DNA of 64,000 nucleotides from JBPOIC01 sp052034865 (GTDB taxonomy: Bacteria; UBA10199; JADFYH01): assembly GCA_052034865.1 (NCBI GenBank), contig JBPOIC010000014.1:40502-104501 (forward strand), given 5' to 3'. Positions 8,876-18,209 of this stretch are shown one piece after another. Both the position numbers and the translations under genes were made by a program. The notes under the pieces were generated by a model. The model was given only the letters and a program-made list of their open reading frames with translations. It searched no databases and was not told the DNA's origin. Numbering within the stretch: the first letter of the stretch is position 1; each line of letters starts with the position of its first letter.

Positions 8876-9490
8876 TTGGTCGACCGGATCGAAAAAACAA
8901 AATCCTCCCACTATTGGAAAATTGACGGAGGATTGGATCTTAAAAAAGATCAGGAAGAACAATCCTCAGAGAAGGGTCAACAGGAGAATCCCTCAAAATT
9001 TGATGAGAAAACCGACTGGACGCGACTGATTTCAAAAGATTCCGTCCCGCGAGAGACCGTCAATCTTCCATTAAAATCGATTCAAACCCTGCTGTTTCGT
9101 GGGGTCTCCACCTGGAGGGATAGAGCCTCGCTTGAAGTTGATCTGATTCTTAAAGATGGTACCCGAACAAATTCGGCTCTGCTTTCAATTTCTCGCTCGG
9201 AAGGTTTAAAACTGGTTCATGTCAAGCCCGGCCAAAGTCTTGATTTATACCTGCTAGGGAATGCCCCGCAGGTGCGGGTGGGAGTGGTCGTTCAGGAGAA
9301 AGTGAATCCTCCGCCTGTACCTCTTGTTATGGAAAAAAAATCTGAGTTTGTGATTGAAGAGGAAAAAACTCAGCTGCTGGATTTGCCAGCCGATATTCGA
9401 TTTGGAAAACTCCAGCTTGCCTTATTCATTTTAGGAACCTTGGTGTTGCTGTTCGGAGGATATTGGTTGGTAATGCTTTTGATGTTTTAA
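8876..9490 (+). CDS. Hypothetical membrane-anchored protein, charged N-terminus
   Basis: I do not recognise a family. The 204-residue product has a highly charged first 60 residues, then a compact beta-rich region (about 60-140) and one strong C-terminal membrane helix (about 176-204), so it is probably tail-anchored with its bulk in the cytoplasm. The start is TTG at 8876: no earlier in-frame start exists after a stop and GAGGTG lies 4 bp upstream. It precedes the PEGA kinase by 218 bp on the same strand and could take part in the same signalling, but only position suggests this. The 9491-9708 gap holds no gene. Confidence 0.65.
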   Translation: MVDRIEKTKSSHYWKIDGGLDLKKDQEEQSSEKGQQENPSKFDEKTDWTRLISKDSVPRETVNLPLKSIQTLLFRGVSTWRDRASLEVDLILKDGTRTNSALLSISRSEGLKLVHVKPGQSLDLYLLGNAPQVRVGVVVQEKVNPPPVPLVMEKKSEFVIEEEKTQLLDLPADIRFGKLQLALFILGTLVLLFGGYWLVMLLMF

Positions 9491-9708
9491 TATCGGTCCT
9501 TCCATCTTTTCTTAAAATTCATCTTTAACATTGAGGTTTTTCAAAATGAATTCACTCCTGATTGGGAGAAGTTGTTCTTACAGCCTTGAGTATTTCTTAA
9601 TGTTATTGGCTCTCTCCTATAAAAGATGAAATAACTGATTCGCCGGATCATCGAAGACAATTGTAGTGTGGGTGCCGAGATAAGGCCCGGAAAGTAAAAT
9701 GAATTCTT

Positions 9709-12519
9709 ATGAGCGATTTTCAGCCCAAACCTTTTGGAAAATATTTTTTGATCGAAAAACTCGCTACCGGCGGGATGGCCGAAATCTACAAGGCCAAAAC
9801 TTTTGGAGTAGACGGTTTTGAAAAACTCCTGGCGATCAAGCGCATCCTTCCCCACTGCTCTACGGATAAAGAATTCATCACCATGCTGATCGACGAGGCC
9901 AAGCTCTCCGTCGTTCTTTCCCATACGAATATCGTGCAGGTTTTTGATTTGGGAAAAGTTGGAAGCGACTATTTTATTTCGATGGAATACGTCGAAGGGA
10001 TCAACCTCCGCGAATTCATCAACCGCTGTAAAGAACGTGGAGAAAAAATTCCTGAGGATATTGCGGTCTATATTATCAGCGAAGTTTGTAAGGGGCTCGA
10101 TTACGCCCATGCAAAAAAAGACATGGACGGAAATCCGCTCAATATCGTCCATCGGGATATCTCTCCTCAGAACATTCTCATCAGTTTTGAAGGGGAAGTG
10201 AAGGTCGTGGATTTCGGAATCGCCAAGGCGGCCATGAACATGTCTCACACGATGGCCGGAGTGCTTAAAGGCAAGATCACGTATATGTCTCCGGAACAGG
10301 CCCTTGGAAAACCGGTCGATTGCCGAACCGATATTTTTTCAACTGGTCTCATCCTCAATGAACTCTTGACTCAGCAGCGTTTTTTCACCGGCGACAGTCA
10401 GTTTGAAGTCCTCAAAAAAATCCGCTCGACCCGTATTTCTGAGACTACTCTCGCCGAAGATATCCCCCTTAACTTGCGCAAAACGATGGCCACCTCGCTG
10501 GCTTATTCTCCCAAAGACCGTTTTCAGAATGCCGGGGATATGCAGATCGAGCTCACCAAGTATCTGTATTCCACCTATATCGATTTTTCTCCCCGCAAAC
10601 TTTCGCAACTCGTCAAACGCCTGTTTGATGATGAAATCAAAAGCAAACAGACCAAGTACCGTGATGAGATGAGTATCGATGCGAAAACCCGATCGATCCT
10701 TCTTGAATCTGAGGCCCAGCAGTTTTTGGTACATCGTGAAGATGCGGAAAAAACCACTGTTGAAAAAGGAATGCTTGGAACCCACTCCGTAGCTGATCTG
10801 GGACTCGCCAAAACCGATCCGGGGATTGTTCCTCTACCAGGACAGGGCTCGGGCGCTTCCGCATCTCTTCCCAACCCCTCAACAAATCCTTTTAAATGGA
10901 TTTTTCTAACTTTACTTTTTTTGTTCCTCGCAGGGGGAGGCTATTACGCCTACAAAAACTGGAACCCTCCTCCTCCAAAAATCGGGACGTTGATCATCAA
11001 CTCCAATCCCCCTGGTGCTCAGGTTACTCTCAATGACAAAGAAACCGATTACGTTACCCCAGCGACGATTCCAAATGTTGAGCTTTTCATCAGCCAAAAG
11101 GTGACCCTTAAAAAGGCTAAGTTTCTTCCCTGGGAGAGACTGGTGACGGTCATTTCCGATCAGCCCTTAAGTCTGGATGCCAAGCTCGAATCAGTGCCGG
11201 TGGGTTCCATCCATCTTATTTCCGATCCACCTGGAGCAAAAGCTTGGCTGGATGGAAAAGAAATTGGAGTCACTCCGCTTAAAATTCCGGATCTGGAATT
11301 GAAGTCCTACACCTTGCGTCTGGAAAAAGAAGATCACAAACCTCTAGAGCAAAAAGTCGAGGTGACCAAGGCCGACACTTCCCAGGATCTCAATCTCACG
11401 CTGACAGCGATCAAATACGGAAACATCGAGGTGACTTCCGATCCTTCCGAGGCCCAGATCTTTATCAACGACCTGGATACCGGGCTTAAAACCCCCAACC
11501 ATTTGCCGAAATTTGAAGTAGGTACGCAAATTACCTTGCAGTTGAAAAAAGAAAGGTTTGTCTACGCCCCCAAAACGATCACCATCGAAGAGAATCCGAT
11601 TGTCCTGAAAGAGAAGCTGGCAAAAGAACCGGCCTTCCTTTCAGTTTCTTCTGATCCATCCGGCGCCGATGTTTCGATCAACGGCCAACGCCGTGGCCAA
11701 ACCCCCGGGCGTTTTGAGATTACTGCCGAACAGTCTGTGCGTGTGACAATTTCGAAAACCCGGTATGAATCAGCGACTCAGCAGATCAGTGCCTTAAAAT
11801 CCGGGGATACAAAATCCACTTCGGCCAGCTTAAAACAGGTGACAGTTCAGTATGCGAATTTATCTGTCACCACCGATCCACCCGGCGCTGCGATCAGTAT
11901 TGATGGAGAAGGAAAATCAGGAGGGGGGCCTTTCCAGGTTGTCGCCGGGAAAGGAGTGCGGGTAAGCGTTTCTAAAGAAGGATTTGAAACAGCCACCCAA
12001 AGCGTCAGTTTAAAACCCGACGAAACTCGCTCAATTGCACTCAAGCTTAAACTAAAAACATCATCAGACCATCTGCCTGACAAACCGCCTCCTATGGGAG
12101 ACAGCTATGTTTCTGTCAGCTCCAAACCTGCAGGGGCCGATGTCTTTATCAATGGAGTCAATAAGGGTGCGACCCCTGGAAAATTTAAGGTCTCTCCAGG
12201 AAATGTTGAGGTGATGGTTCGCAGTGCTTCAGGAAGTAAAACCCAGGAAGTCAGTGTAAAAGAGGGCGAGACGAAGGTCGTCAGTTTTAACTTTGATCAA
12301 GTTGGGGGAGGCGTTGGAATGATCGTCATTTTCTCCGAACCGCCGGGGGCTGCGGTCTTTTTCGACGGGGCTGCCACTGGTCGTTCAACACCGCTTAAAA
12401 TTCCCAATCTTCGGATGGGAACCGATCATACGATTCGCCTGGAGTTGAATGGAAAAACCTGGAGTCGATCCTTCTCGGTCGATCGTGAAAAAATGGAGTT
12501 TATGGCGAATTTGAAGTGA
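9709..12519 (+). CDS. Membrane Ser/Thr protein kinase with seven PEGA repeats
   Basis: The 936-residue protein has a Hanks-type kinase domain at about residues 8-290: glycine loop LATGGMAEIYKAK, the AIKRI lysine, the HRDISPQN catalytic loop, DFGIAKA and SPEQALG. A linker is followed by one membrane helix (about 396-414), then about seven PEGA repeats outside the cytoplasm, each starting with a variant of SDPPGAxVxIDG. This layout is common in myxobacteria and relatives. The repeats probably sense or bind something in the envelope while the kinase phosphorylates Ser/Thr inside. It lies just upstream of an FHA-containing sigma-54 activator, and FHA domains bind phosphothreonine, so a direct kinase-to-activator link is plausible but inferred. 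Confidence 0.93.
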   Translation: MSDFQPKPFGKYFLIEKLATGGMAEIYKAKTFGVDGFEKLLAIKRILPHCSTDKEFITMLIDEAKLSVVLSHTNIVQVFDLGKVGSDYFISMEYVEGINLREFINRCKERGEKIPEDIAVYIISEVCKGLDYAHAKKDMDGNPLNIVHRDISPQNILISFEGEVKVVDFGIAKAAMNMSHTMAGVLKGKITYMSPEQALGKPVDCRTDIFSTGLILNELLTQQRFFTGDSQFEVLKKIRSTRISETTLAEDIPLNLRKTMATSLAYSPKDRFQNAGDMQIELTKYLYSTYIDFSPRKLSQLVKRLFDDEIKSKQTKYRDEMSIDAKTRSILLESEAQQFLVHREDAEKTTVEKGMLGTHSVADLGLAKTDPGIVPLPGQGSGASASLPNPSTNPFKWIFLTLLFLFLAGGGYYAYKNWNPPPPKIGTLIINSNPPGAQVTLNDKETDYVTPATIPNVELFISQKVTLKKAKFLPWERLVTVISDQPLSLDAKLESVPVGSIHLISDPPGAKAWLDGKEIGVTPLKIPDLELKSYTLRLEKEDHKPLEQKVEVTKADTSQDLNLTLTAIKYGNIEVTSDPSEAQIFINDLDTGLKTPNHLPKFEVGTQITLQLKKERFVYAPKTITIEENPIVLKEKLAKEPAFLSVSSDPSGADVSINGQRRGQTPGRFEITAEQSVRVTISKTRYESATQQISALKSGDTKSTSASLKQVTVQYANLSVTTDPPGAAISIDGEGKSGGGPFQVVAGKGVRVSVSKEGFETATQSVSLKPDETRSIALKLKLKTSSDHLPDKPPPMGDSYVSVSSKPAGADVFINGVNKGATPGKFKVSPGNVEVMVRSASGSKTQEVSVKEGETKVVSFNFDQVGGGVGMIVIFSEPPGAAVFFDGAATGRSTPLKIPNLRMGTDHTIRLELNGKTWSRSFSVDREKMEFMANLK

Positions 12520-12859
12520 GTGGGGAGGGAGTAAGATCACGTCCCATCGTTGAAGGGAGATGAGTTAGATCAGAATTCAGAAGATGGATTGCCAGGTCGC
12601 TGCGCTCCTCGGAATGAAGAAGATTGCGATCCGCCAAAAACGGACCTGTCCGCCTCAGGCGGACGCCCTTAAGAACCCAGGAATCAGAATGCAGAAGTAA
12701 ACTCTGAATTCAATTTCTCTGCGGGACTACCCATCCTTGATGGGCATCGCTCACCAGGGCAAAAGATCAGTGCGAAGATAAATGTCGCCAATAGATCACT
12801 TCCCTAAAATTACAAAGCAGGGATTGAATCCCATAACCTTGTAGAATACCTTTCATCTT
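12520..12859. repeat. Intergenic region with palindromic repeat-like sequences
   Basis: This 340-bp gap holds no gene. It contains a perfect hairpin GTCCGCC-TCA-GGCGGAC at 12648-12664, and a stretch near 12588-12620 (ATTGCCAGGTCGCTGCGCTC followed by CTCGGAATGA) resembling the small palindromic intergenic elements found in many genomes. It also has an inverted GAATTCAG/CTGAATTC pair (about 12573 and 12704). A half copy of the hairpin (CCTCAGGCGGAC) occurs near 48341-48352. These look like remnants of dispersed repeats rather than promoter parts. Confidence 0.5.
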
Positions 12860-14263
12860 ATGGAAACCAAGAACCTTAAAGATCTTGAAGGAAGCACCCA
12901 GCTTTTGCAGGTGGATGAAAATCGGGACGTCATATCGTTCAGAAAATGCCAACTTCTCGTGGTGGAAGGACCCGATAAGAATCGCAAGATGGATCTGGAG
13001 CGGAAACCGCTCAAGATTGGCAAAAAGGAAGACAACGATTTTGCCTTAAGCGACAACACGGTTTCTCGCTATCATCTGATGATTGAGCAGGTGGGAGACA
13101 GTTTTGTTTTAAAGGATTTGGGTTCCACCAATGGGACTTTCATCAATGGCCTGCGAGTGAAAGAAGCCTACCTCTCCACCGGTGACGTCATTGGTTTGGG
13201 AAACACCCGTATCGAATTTATTGCCTTTGATGAAAAAATCCAGATTGAGCCATCCACAAAAACAGCTTTGGGTGACATGGTTGGTAAATCGCGCAAGATG
13301 CGTCAGATCTTCGGAATTTGTGAAAAGATCGCTCCCTCCCTCGCAACGGTAATTGTCGAAGGTGAAACTGGAACCGGAAAAGAACTCGTCTCGCGCGCCA
13401 TCCATCAATACTCCCTACGCAAAGAAAAGCCCTTTGTTGTTTTTGATTGTTCTTCGGTGGCTCCCAGCCTGATCGAATCCGAACTGTTCGGTCATGAAAA
13501 AGGCTCATTCACCGGTGCGATCAAAGATCGAAAAGGGGCTTTTGAAGCTGCCAATGGCGGGACGATTTTTTTGGATGAAATTGGCGAGCTGACGCTGGAT
13601 TTGCAACCCAAACTTCTCCGTGCTTTGGAGCAGCGGGAGATTCGTAGAGTGGGATCAAACTTGGTATCCAAAATCGATGTTCGTGTGGTTTGTGCGACGA
13701 ATCGCGATCTAAAAAAAGAAGTTGATCTTGGCAGATTCAGGCAGGATCTTTATTATCGCCTGTCTGTTGTCAAGATTCACTTGCCTTCCTTGCGCGAGCG
13801 CTCAGAAGATATTCCGGTCATCCTCGAAAATTTTCTCACGCAGGGGCGCTTTAACCGTCTTCCCGATGGAAGTCTGAAAGTGACCCGTATCGAAGACGAC
13901 GCCCTCAAAATGCTCCAGCGCTATCAATGGCCAGGGAACGTCCGTGAACTGGCGAATGTCATTGAGCGCACCGTCTCGATGGCGGATGGTCATGTAATTT
14001 CGGCCTCGCATTTGGGATATGTCTTTCAGGAAATGGAGCAGTTGATTGAGCCGACCGATCGGATTTCAATCGATACATCGCTTCCATTTAAAGAAGCCAA
14101 ACAGAAAATTGTTGAGAATTTCGAAAAGGAATATCTGGAGGATCTGCTCAAACGCAATCAGTACAATGTTTCTAAGGCCTCTCGCGAGGCACAGGTCGAT
14201 CGCAAACACTTGAGAAACCTCCTCAAAAAATATCAGATTACCGCCGAAGATGAGGAAGAATAG
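12860..14263 (+). CDS. FHA-domain sigma-54 dependent transcriptional activator
   Basis: The 467-residue protein has an FHA domain at about residues 35-115 (KIGKKEDNDF, SRYHLMIE, DLGSTNGTFING). An AAA+ sigma-54 interaction domain follows at about 135-370 (Walker A GETGTGKE, ESELFGHEKGSFTGA, GGTIFLDEIGEL, RFRQDLYYRL, WPGNVREL). It ends with a Fis-type helix-turn-helix (about 425-465). The sigma-54 contact loop is GSFTGA instead of GAFTGA; this Ser variant occurs in some activators. FHA replaces the usual receiver domain, so input is probably phosphothreonine. The adjacent PEGA kinase is the obvious candidate partner, and the sigma-54 promoter at 28534-28548 is the obvious target in this window. 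Both links are inferred from position. Confidence 0.95.
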   Translation: METKNLKDLEGSTQLLQVDENRDVISFRKCQLLVVEGPDKNRKMDLERKPLKIGKKEDNDFALSDNTVSRYHLMIEQVGDSFVLKDLGSTNGTFINGLRVKEAYLSTGDVIGLGNTRIEFIAFDEKIQIEPSTKTALGDMVGKSRKMRQIFGICEKIAPSLATVIVEGETGTGKELVSRAIHQYSLRKEKPFVVFDCSSVAPSLIESELFGHEKGSFTGAIKDRKGAFEAANGGTIFLDEIGELTLDLQPKLLRALEQREIRRVGSNLVSKIDVRVVCATNRDLKKEVDLGRFRQDLYYRLSVVKIHLPSLRERSEDIPVILENFLTQGRFNRLPDGSLKVTRIEDDALKMLQRYQWPGNVRELANVIERTVSMADGHVISASHLGYVFQEMEQLIEPTDRISIDTSLPFKEAKQKIVENFEKEYLEDLLKRNQYNVSKASREAQVDRKHLRNLLKKYQITAEDEEE

Positions 14264-14402
14264 GCGATAACAAGAAAAGTCTTGCGGTTCTCTTATTTTC
14301 TATTAGAGCCATTTTTAAAAGAAGATTTTTTCTATTGGTTTTAGCGAAGCGTGAGTGAATTTTTTCTCTTGAAACCAGGTGGAGATCACCGAAGAAATGA
14401 AG

Positions 14403-15035
14403 TCACTTAATGGACCCTGGCATTTTTTTAGGACCAAGATGTGGAGGAGGTTTGGAAGGTATGGCGGTTTGAGTCACACCTGCCTGTGGAGTTTTTTGAT
14501 TCTGAAGATTGCGTTTAATGGCGATGACCAATGATCGCGCGCGGTTGGCGTAGCTGCTGCGGCCTTCAGGGTCTTTGACGATCGCTTCACGAAAATCTTC
14601 GGCCGCTTTGCGAAAATTTTTGTGCAAAAGATAAATTTCTCCACGATGAACGCGGCTGGAAATATCGTCGGGGTTGTAGCGCAGGGCCTCTGAATATTCG
14701 AAGACGGCCTCCACGAATTTTTTCATCTTCTGATAAACACTTCCCAAAGCCGCATGGTAATAAAAATTGCGGTTATCCATTCTGACCAAACATTCAAAAA
14801 TGCGTTTGGCTTCATCGATGCGCCCATAAGTCATTTTTAAATGACCCATTTCGGCGACCTGAAAGAGATCTTTTTGGGGAATGCCGGTGAGCTCGGCGTA
14901 GGAAATCTCTTTGGTAAAATACTTGTAGAAGAGTTCGATGACGTACTTCTTGCGTTGAGGCGTTGGGTCGAAAATCTTGTTCTTCGCCTCGCCCGATAAA
15001 TTCGAGTATTTTAATCGATTCTGAAGTTCGCTCAA
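14403..15035 (-). CDS. TPR chaperone, SycD/LcrH-like, of the type III secretion system
   Basis: The 210-residue product has a helical N-terminus and then about three to four tetratricopeptide repeats (about residues 60-170), for example MGHLKMTYGRIDEAKRIFEC and AALGSVYQKMKKFVEAVFEY. A proline-rich tail ends it. The layout resembles class II T3SS chaperones (SycD, LcrH, IpgC) that hold translocator proteins before secretion. It is closely similar in design to the product of 16184-16819, and each lies directly downstream of a candidate secreted protein gene (15073-16107 and 17000-18049). Pairing with those neighbours is inferred. It is the last gene of the minus-strand T3SS locus. Confidence 0.75.
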   Translation of the reverse strand: MSELQNRLKYSNLSGEAKNKIFDPTPQRKKYVIELFYKYFTKEISYAELTGIPQKDLFQVAEMGHLKMTYGRIDEAKRIFECLVRMDNRNFYYHAALGSVYQKMKKFVEAVFEYSEALRYNPDDISSRVHRGEIYLLHKNFRKAAEDFREAIVKDPEGRSSYANRARSLVIAIKRNLQNQKTPQAGVTQTAIPSKPPPHLGPKKMPGSIK

Positions 15036-15072
15036 GGGGACCTTTAGTCTTTATCCCGAAGGATAGTGAAAA

Positions 15073-16107
15073 TTATCGGATATTATTACTGATCGTACGC
15101 ACTGCTTGTGCATTGATATCCATAATGGATTTAATCATTTCCAAAAATTCGTTTCGCTTGGTCTGCATCGTGCGGATGTTGTCTAACAGCTCTTTCTCAT
15201 CTCCCTGAACGTCGCCTAACCTTTGCTGAAGGATATAGAGTTTTTTGGCTCCTTCCGGAGTGGTGGCATCAATGCCTTCCAACTCTGCCATGAGTTGTTG
15301 CTTGAGCTGCTTCATGGCCTGAAGATCGGCAAGGGCATTTCCCGTGACATTCTTATATTTTGATTCGTAACCCAAGGCGGCTTCCAGCCATCCATACGCA
15401 GGGTTATCCTGAGCAAAGTTTTGGTGCAGATAATCCGCCTCTTTGTGAATATCTCCATAACCGTAACCCGTTCCATAACCTGCGCCTGGAGGTGGCCCCG
15501 GAGGTGCTGGAGGAGCGCTGGGGGCATCATACCCGCCACCCGTAGACATTCCCTTTTTGCTGCTAATAACATTTTCATCTTCCCAACCTTCGAGATCCCA
15601 CTCTTCTCCGCTTTCGGGTGGGTTTGATGTTTCGCTTTTATAAGGAATAGGGTTTTGGCTGGGCTGCTGAACGACCTTTGTGGCAGACTCAGAGTAAAAC
15701 AGAAGGTGAAGGGCCTTGGCCTGATCTTTGGTGATAAGACCTGTTTTGGCGGCGACTTCGATGTTATTTAAAAAATCTTTGGGAAGACGTTTGCCATCAT
15801 CCAGAGTAAGCCTTGAGGTATCCCGAGCTTCAAAATGGGTTTCATAAAACTCGGAGGGATGTTCCAGTTGAGCCGGAAGGGCTTTGACATCCTTTTCGAC
15901 CATGCGATCACTTAAGGTCGTCATGTACTCACTGGCAGATCGCAGATAGGCCGTAATTGCAGGCCCCAGCTCTTTAAGGTCCATGCCCATTTTCTGGAGG
16001 GCTTTGTCGACGGCCTTGGTATCGACCTGCTTTAAGGCTTCACGGGCTGTACTATCGACACGACTGTTGATGGCTGTGAAAGTCTGGTTTTGAACTGCGC
16101 GTCCCAT
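15073..16107 (-). CDS. Candidate T3SS-secreted protein with PAPPG linker
   Basis: I do not recognise a named family. The 344-residue product has a helical N-terminal half and a proline/glycine/tyrosine-rich linker at about 205-235 (SAPPAPPGPPPGAGYGTG). A helical C-terminal domain ends in MIKSIMDINAQAVRTISNN. The same SAPPAPPG motif is found in the protein of 31199-31666. No signal peptide or clear membrane helix is seen. It lies between two SycD-like chaperone genes, the usual place for translocator or tip proteins. The mix of low-complexity linker and amphipathic C-terminal helices fits a secreted T3SS substrate. A function as tip or translocator is inference. Confidence 0.6.
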   Translation of the reverse strand: MGRAVQNQTFTAINSRVDSTAREALKQVDTKAVDKALQKMGMDLKELGPAITAYLRSASEYMTTLSDRMVEKDVKALPAQLEHPSEFYETHFEARDTSRLTLDDGKRLPKDFLNNIEVAAKTGLITKDQAKALHLLFYSESATKVVQQPSQNPIPYKSETSNPPESGEEWDLEGWEDENVISSKKGMSTGGGYDAPSAPPAPPGPPPGAGYGTGYGYGDIHKEADYLHQNFAQDNPAYGWLEAALGYESKYKNVTGNALADLQAMKQLKQQLMAELEGIDATTPEGAKKLYILQQRLGDVQGDEKELLDNIRTMQTKRNEFLEMIKSIMDINAQAVRTISNNIR

Positions 16108-16183
16108 GGGGTGATCCTTTCTTGGACTAGCACTCTAAAAATTCCCACATACACTCCCAAGGAGGGAGAGTCATAAAAACTTC

Positions 16184-16819
16184 TCACTTCTTTTGCTTCT
16201 GAATTTCTTCTTCAATTTTCTTCTTTAAAAATCGCGCCCGTACTGCCCAGGAGTTTTTGCTCGCCGGGTCGAGGACAATCGCGGAATTTAAATCATTTAA
16301 GGCCTCTTCGTTATTTTGAACCTTGTACCAAACTTCGCCTCGGTTGGCATAAGCAGCGACTTGCTTTGGATCAAAAAATAGGGCCGTCGAGTATTCTGTC
16401 AAGGCATCGAGCCATTTTGACTGACGTTGGTAAATGGCGCCCAAAACCAGGTGGTAGTAGGGTTGGCGATGATCAAGCCCACTGAGTCCTTTAAAAACCA
16501 ACTCTGCTTCTTTGAACTTTCCTCGCTTGAACTGGAGGTGCCCAAACTCCGCCATTTTAAAAAGATGGGTCGGAGAAATTCCTTTCAGTTGAGCCCAATT
16601 GATTTCTCCCTGGATAAACTTCTCAATTTGCTGAGCTAACTCTTCGGTTTGTTTTGGATCGATCGAATCGAGCAGGGCAATAAACTGACTTAAACGCTCG
16701 TTATTTTTTTTCCATTGCTCTGGGTTCTTTTTTTCTGCCTCAGCCTCGAGTTGTTTTTCGTGTGCCAGCTCTTCGGGTGAAAGACCAGCATCGGGATCGA
16801 ATGGTAAATCCTGAGTCAT
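16184..16819 (-). CDS. TPR chaperone, SycD/LcrH-like, of the type III secretion system
   Basis: The 211-residue product has a charged N-terminus (about 1-50) and then about four TPR units (about 75-190): MAEFGHLQFKRGKFKEAELV, LVLGAIYQRQSKWLDALTEY and RGEVWYKVQNNEEALNDLNS. It is a clear paralogue of the 14403-15035 product, with the same order of motifs. Class II chaperones of this type bind translocator pairs. It is placed directly after the candidate substrate gene 17000-18049 and before 15073-16107. The presence of two related chaperones with two candidate substrates suggests a duplicated chaperone-substrate unit. Confidence 0.77.
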   Translation of the reverse strand: MTQDLPFDPDAGLSPEELAHEKQLEAEAEKKNPEQWKKNNERLSQFIALLDSIDPKQTEELAQQIEKFIQGEINWAQLKGISPTHLFKMAEFGHLQFKRGKFKEAELVFKGLSGLDHRQPYYHLVLGAIYQRQSKWLDALTEYSTALFFDPKQVAAYANRGEVWYKVQNNEEALNDLNSAIVLDPASKNSWAVRARFLKKKIEEEIQKQKK

Positions 16820-16999
16820 AAAGTGGCTCCAAGAGAAATTTTTGATTGGTTTCAGTTAGTTGTTCTCAACCAAAAAATACCTTAGTGAACTCCTCTGGGA
16901 GCCGCAATAGCTTTATTGGAAAAGAACTGAGTTGAAACACTCTCCAAGAGCAGCCAGAAGACTTTAAGAGACATCGTCTTCCAACAAAGATCAAAATAA

Positions 17000-18049
17000 T
17001 TAGCCGTGATTGATGATACGGCTCAGTGTGCGATTGTCAGCCTCACTGTAAGAGGACGAAAACTCATACGCGGTGTTGATCCAGCGTTGCATTTCCTGCA
17101 ACTGTTCAGTGAGGTTGCGAACGGTGTCCTGAGACTCAGACATCTCCTGGCTCGTAATCTGCATCATCTGATTTTCTTCCTGGATTTTATTCTGCTCGCG
17201 AGCAGCGGCCTTCGGATTACTATTATCACCCGTGACCTGCGTTTTGCGTTCTCCCATCCTCATGATCAAACGGGATCTCATATCTTTTACATCACACATT
17301 TTCTGAAGAATGCTTCGCTGAAAAGGTCGTAACTCTCTTACCATCTGGCGGGTGTATTCCTGGATGGCTCCCACGATGTCTCCCATCATGAATAAAAGCA
17401 TAACCTTGTTCATCATGGTTTTCATTTTGGCATCAGCCTTTTTCAGGTCGCTTTTTTTGGCGTAAAGCTCATCCTTCATGTTTTGCTGATTTAGCTGATC
17501 GAAGACATCGGTGTAAGTGGTTGCAGGAGCATCACTGGAATCGCTGGTGTACCAAGTGTTTCCAGTGGTGGAACTGCTGCCTCCCTTGAGGGTCTTGAAA
17601 GCGGTTTGAGGGCCTGGGAATGTAGATTGAGAGGTTGGAAGATCGGTGGATTCGCTAATGCCATAACCCATTTCTTTTTTGATTTGAGATTCTAAATCCT
17701 GTTGGGCGGGTGTGGGGACATCGGCGCCCTGACTCATGTGAGCAGGGGTGTCGTCGCCGTAAAGCATTTGCTGGAGCTGACCTACATAGGCTTTGAAAGT
17801 GGTTCCATCTTTGTTGAGCAGGGTAACGACCTGGTTAGGATCGTTGCCGGCCAGTTTTAAGGCCTGTTTGGCCTGGGCTTCATTGTCGAGCTGACTTACA
17901 TCTTCTAGCCACAAGTCTTCTTTAGCCTCCTGCTTGGAGGCTTCTTTTTTTTCGGCAATATATCTTGAGCTGGAGTAGCTGGTATCTTTTGAATAGCTTT
18001 CTTGAACAGGGGGAGGGGTGTTTCCTGAAATCGTTTTGGATGAAGCCAT
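17000..18049 (-). CDS. Candidate T3SS-secreted/translocator protein
   Basis: The 349-residue product has a Ser/Thr-rich, disordered first 40 residues, as is common in T3SS secretion signals, and a low-complexity stretch near 140-185. A Met-rich hydrophobic patch (KVMLLFMMGDIVGA, about 225-240) is followed by long coiled-coil helices (about 245-340). No family is recognised. The single moderately hydrophobic helix followed by coiled coil is reminiscent of minor translocators such as YopD/IpaC but is weak evidence. A promoter of the AACTTT-N15-CGATAA type lies at 18095-18121, about 39 nt before its start by the expected start site. Downstream genes encode a SycD-like chaperone and a second candidate substrate. 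Confidence 0.6.
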   Translation of the reverse strand: MASSKTISGNTPPPVQESYSKDTSYSSSRYIAEKKEASKQEAKEDLWLEDVSQLDNEAQAKQALKLAGNDPNQVVTLLNKDGTTFKAYVGQLQQMLYGDDTPAHMSQGADVPTPAQQDLESQIKKEMGYGISESTDLPTSQSTFPGPQTAFKTLKGGSSSTTGNTWYTSDSSDAPATTYTDVFDQLNQQNMKDELYAKKSDLKKADAKMKTMMNKVMLLFMMGDIVGAIQEYTRQMVRELRPFQRSILQKMCDVKDMRSRLIMRMGERKTQVTGDNSNPKAAAREQNKIQEENQMMQITSQEMSESQDTVRNLTEQLQEMQRWINTAYEFSSSYSEADNRTLSRIINHG

Positions 18050-18094
18050 GATTTTCTCCTTTAACGGGATTAAACTCTTAAGTCTCTTAGCGTT

Positions 18095-18121
18095 TTATCG
18101 GCATTCTTTTCGTGAAAAGTT
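18095..18121 (-). promoter_or_regulatory. FliA-like promoter, site A
   Basis: On the minus strand the sequence reads AACTTT, 15 bp, CGATAA, extended to GCCGATAAAA at the -10 side, which contains the classical sigma-28 -10 element GCCGATAA. It precedes the candidate secreted protein gene that starts at 18049. Four other sites in this window share the motif with identical spacing. Confidence 0.7.
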
Positions 18122-18209
18122 GCTTGGGGGTTGGGTTTTTTTATTGGTTTGAAATTGGACTTAATTTCAGATTCAACCGACTAATTTTACAATGCTTTTT
18201 TAGCGATGA

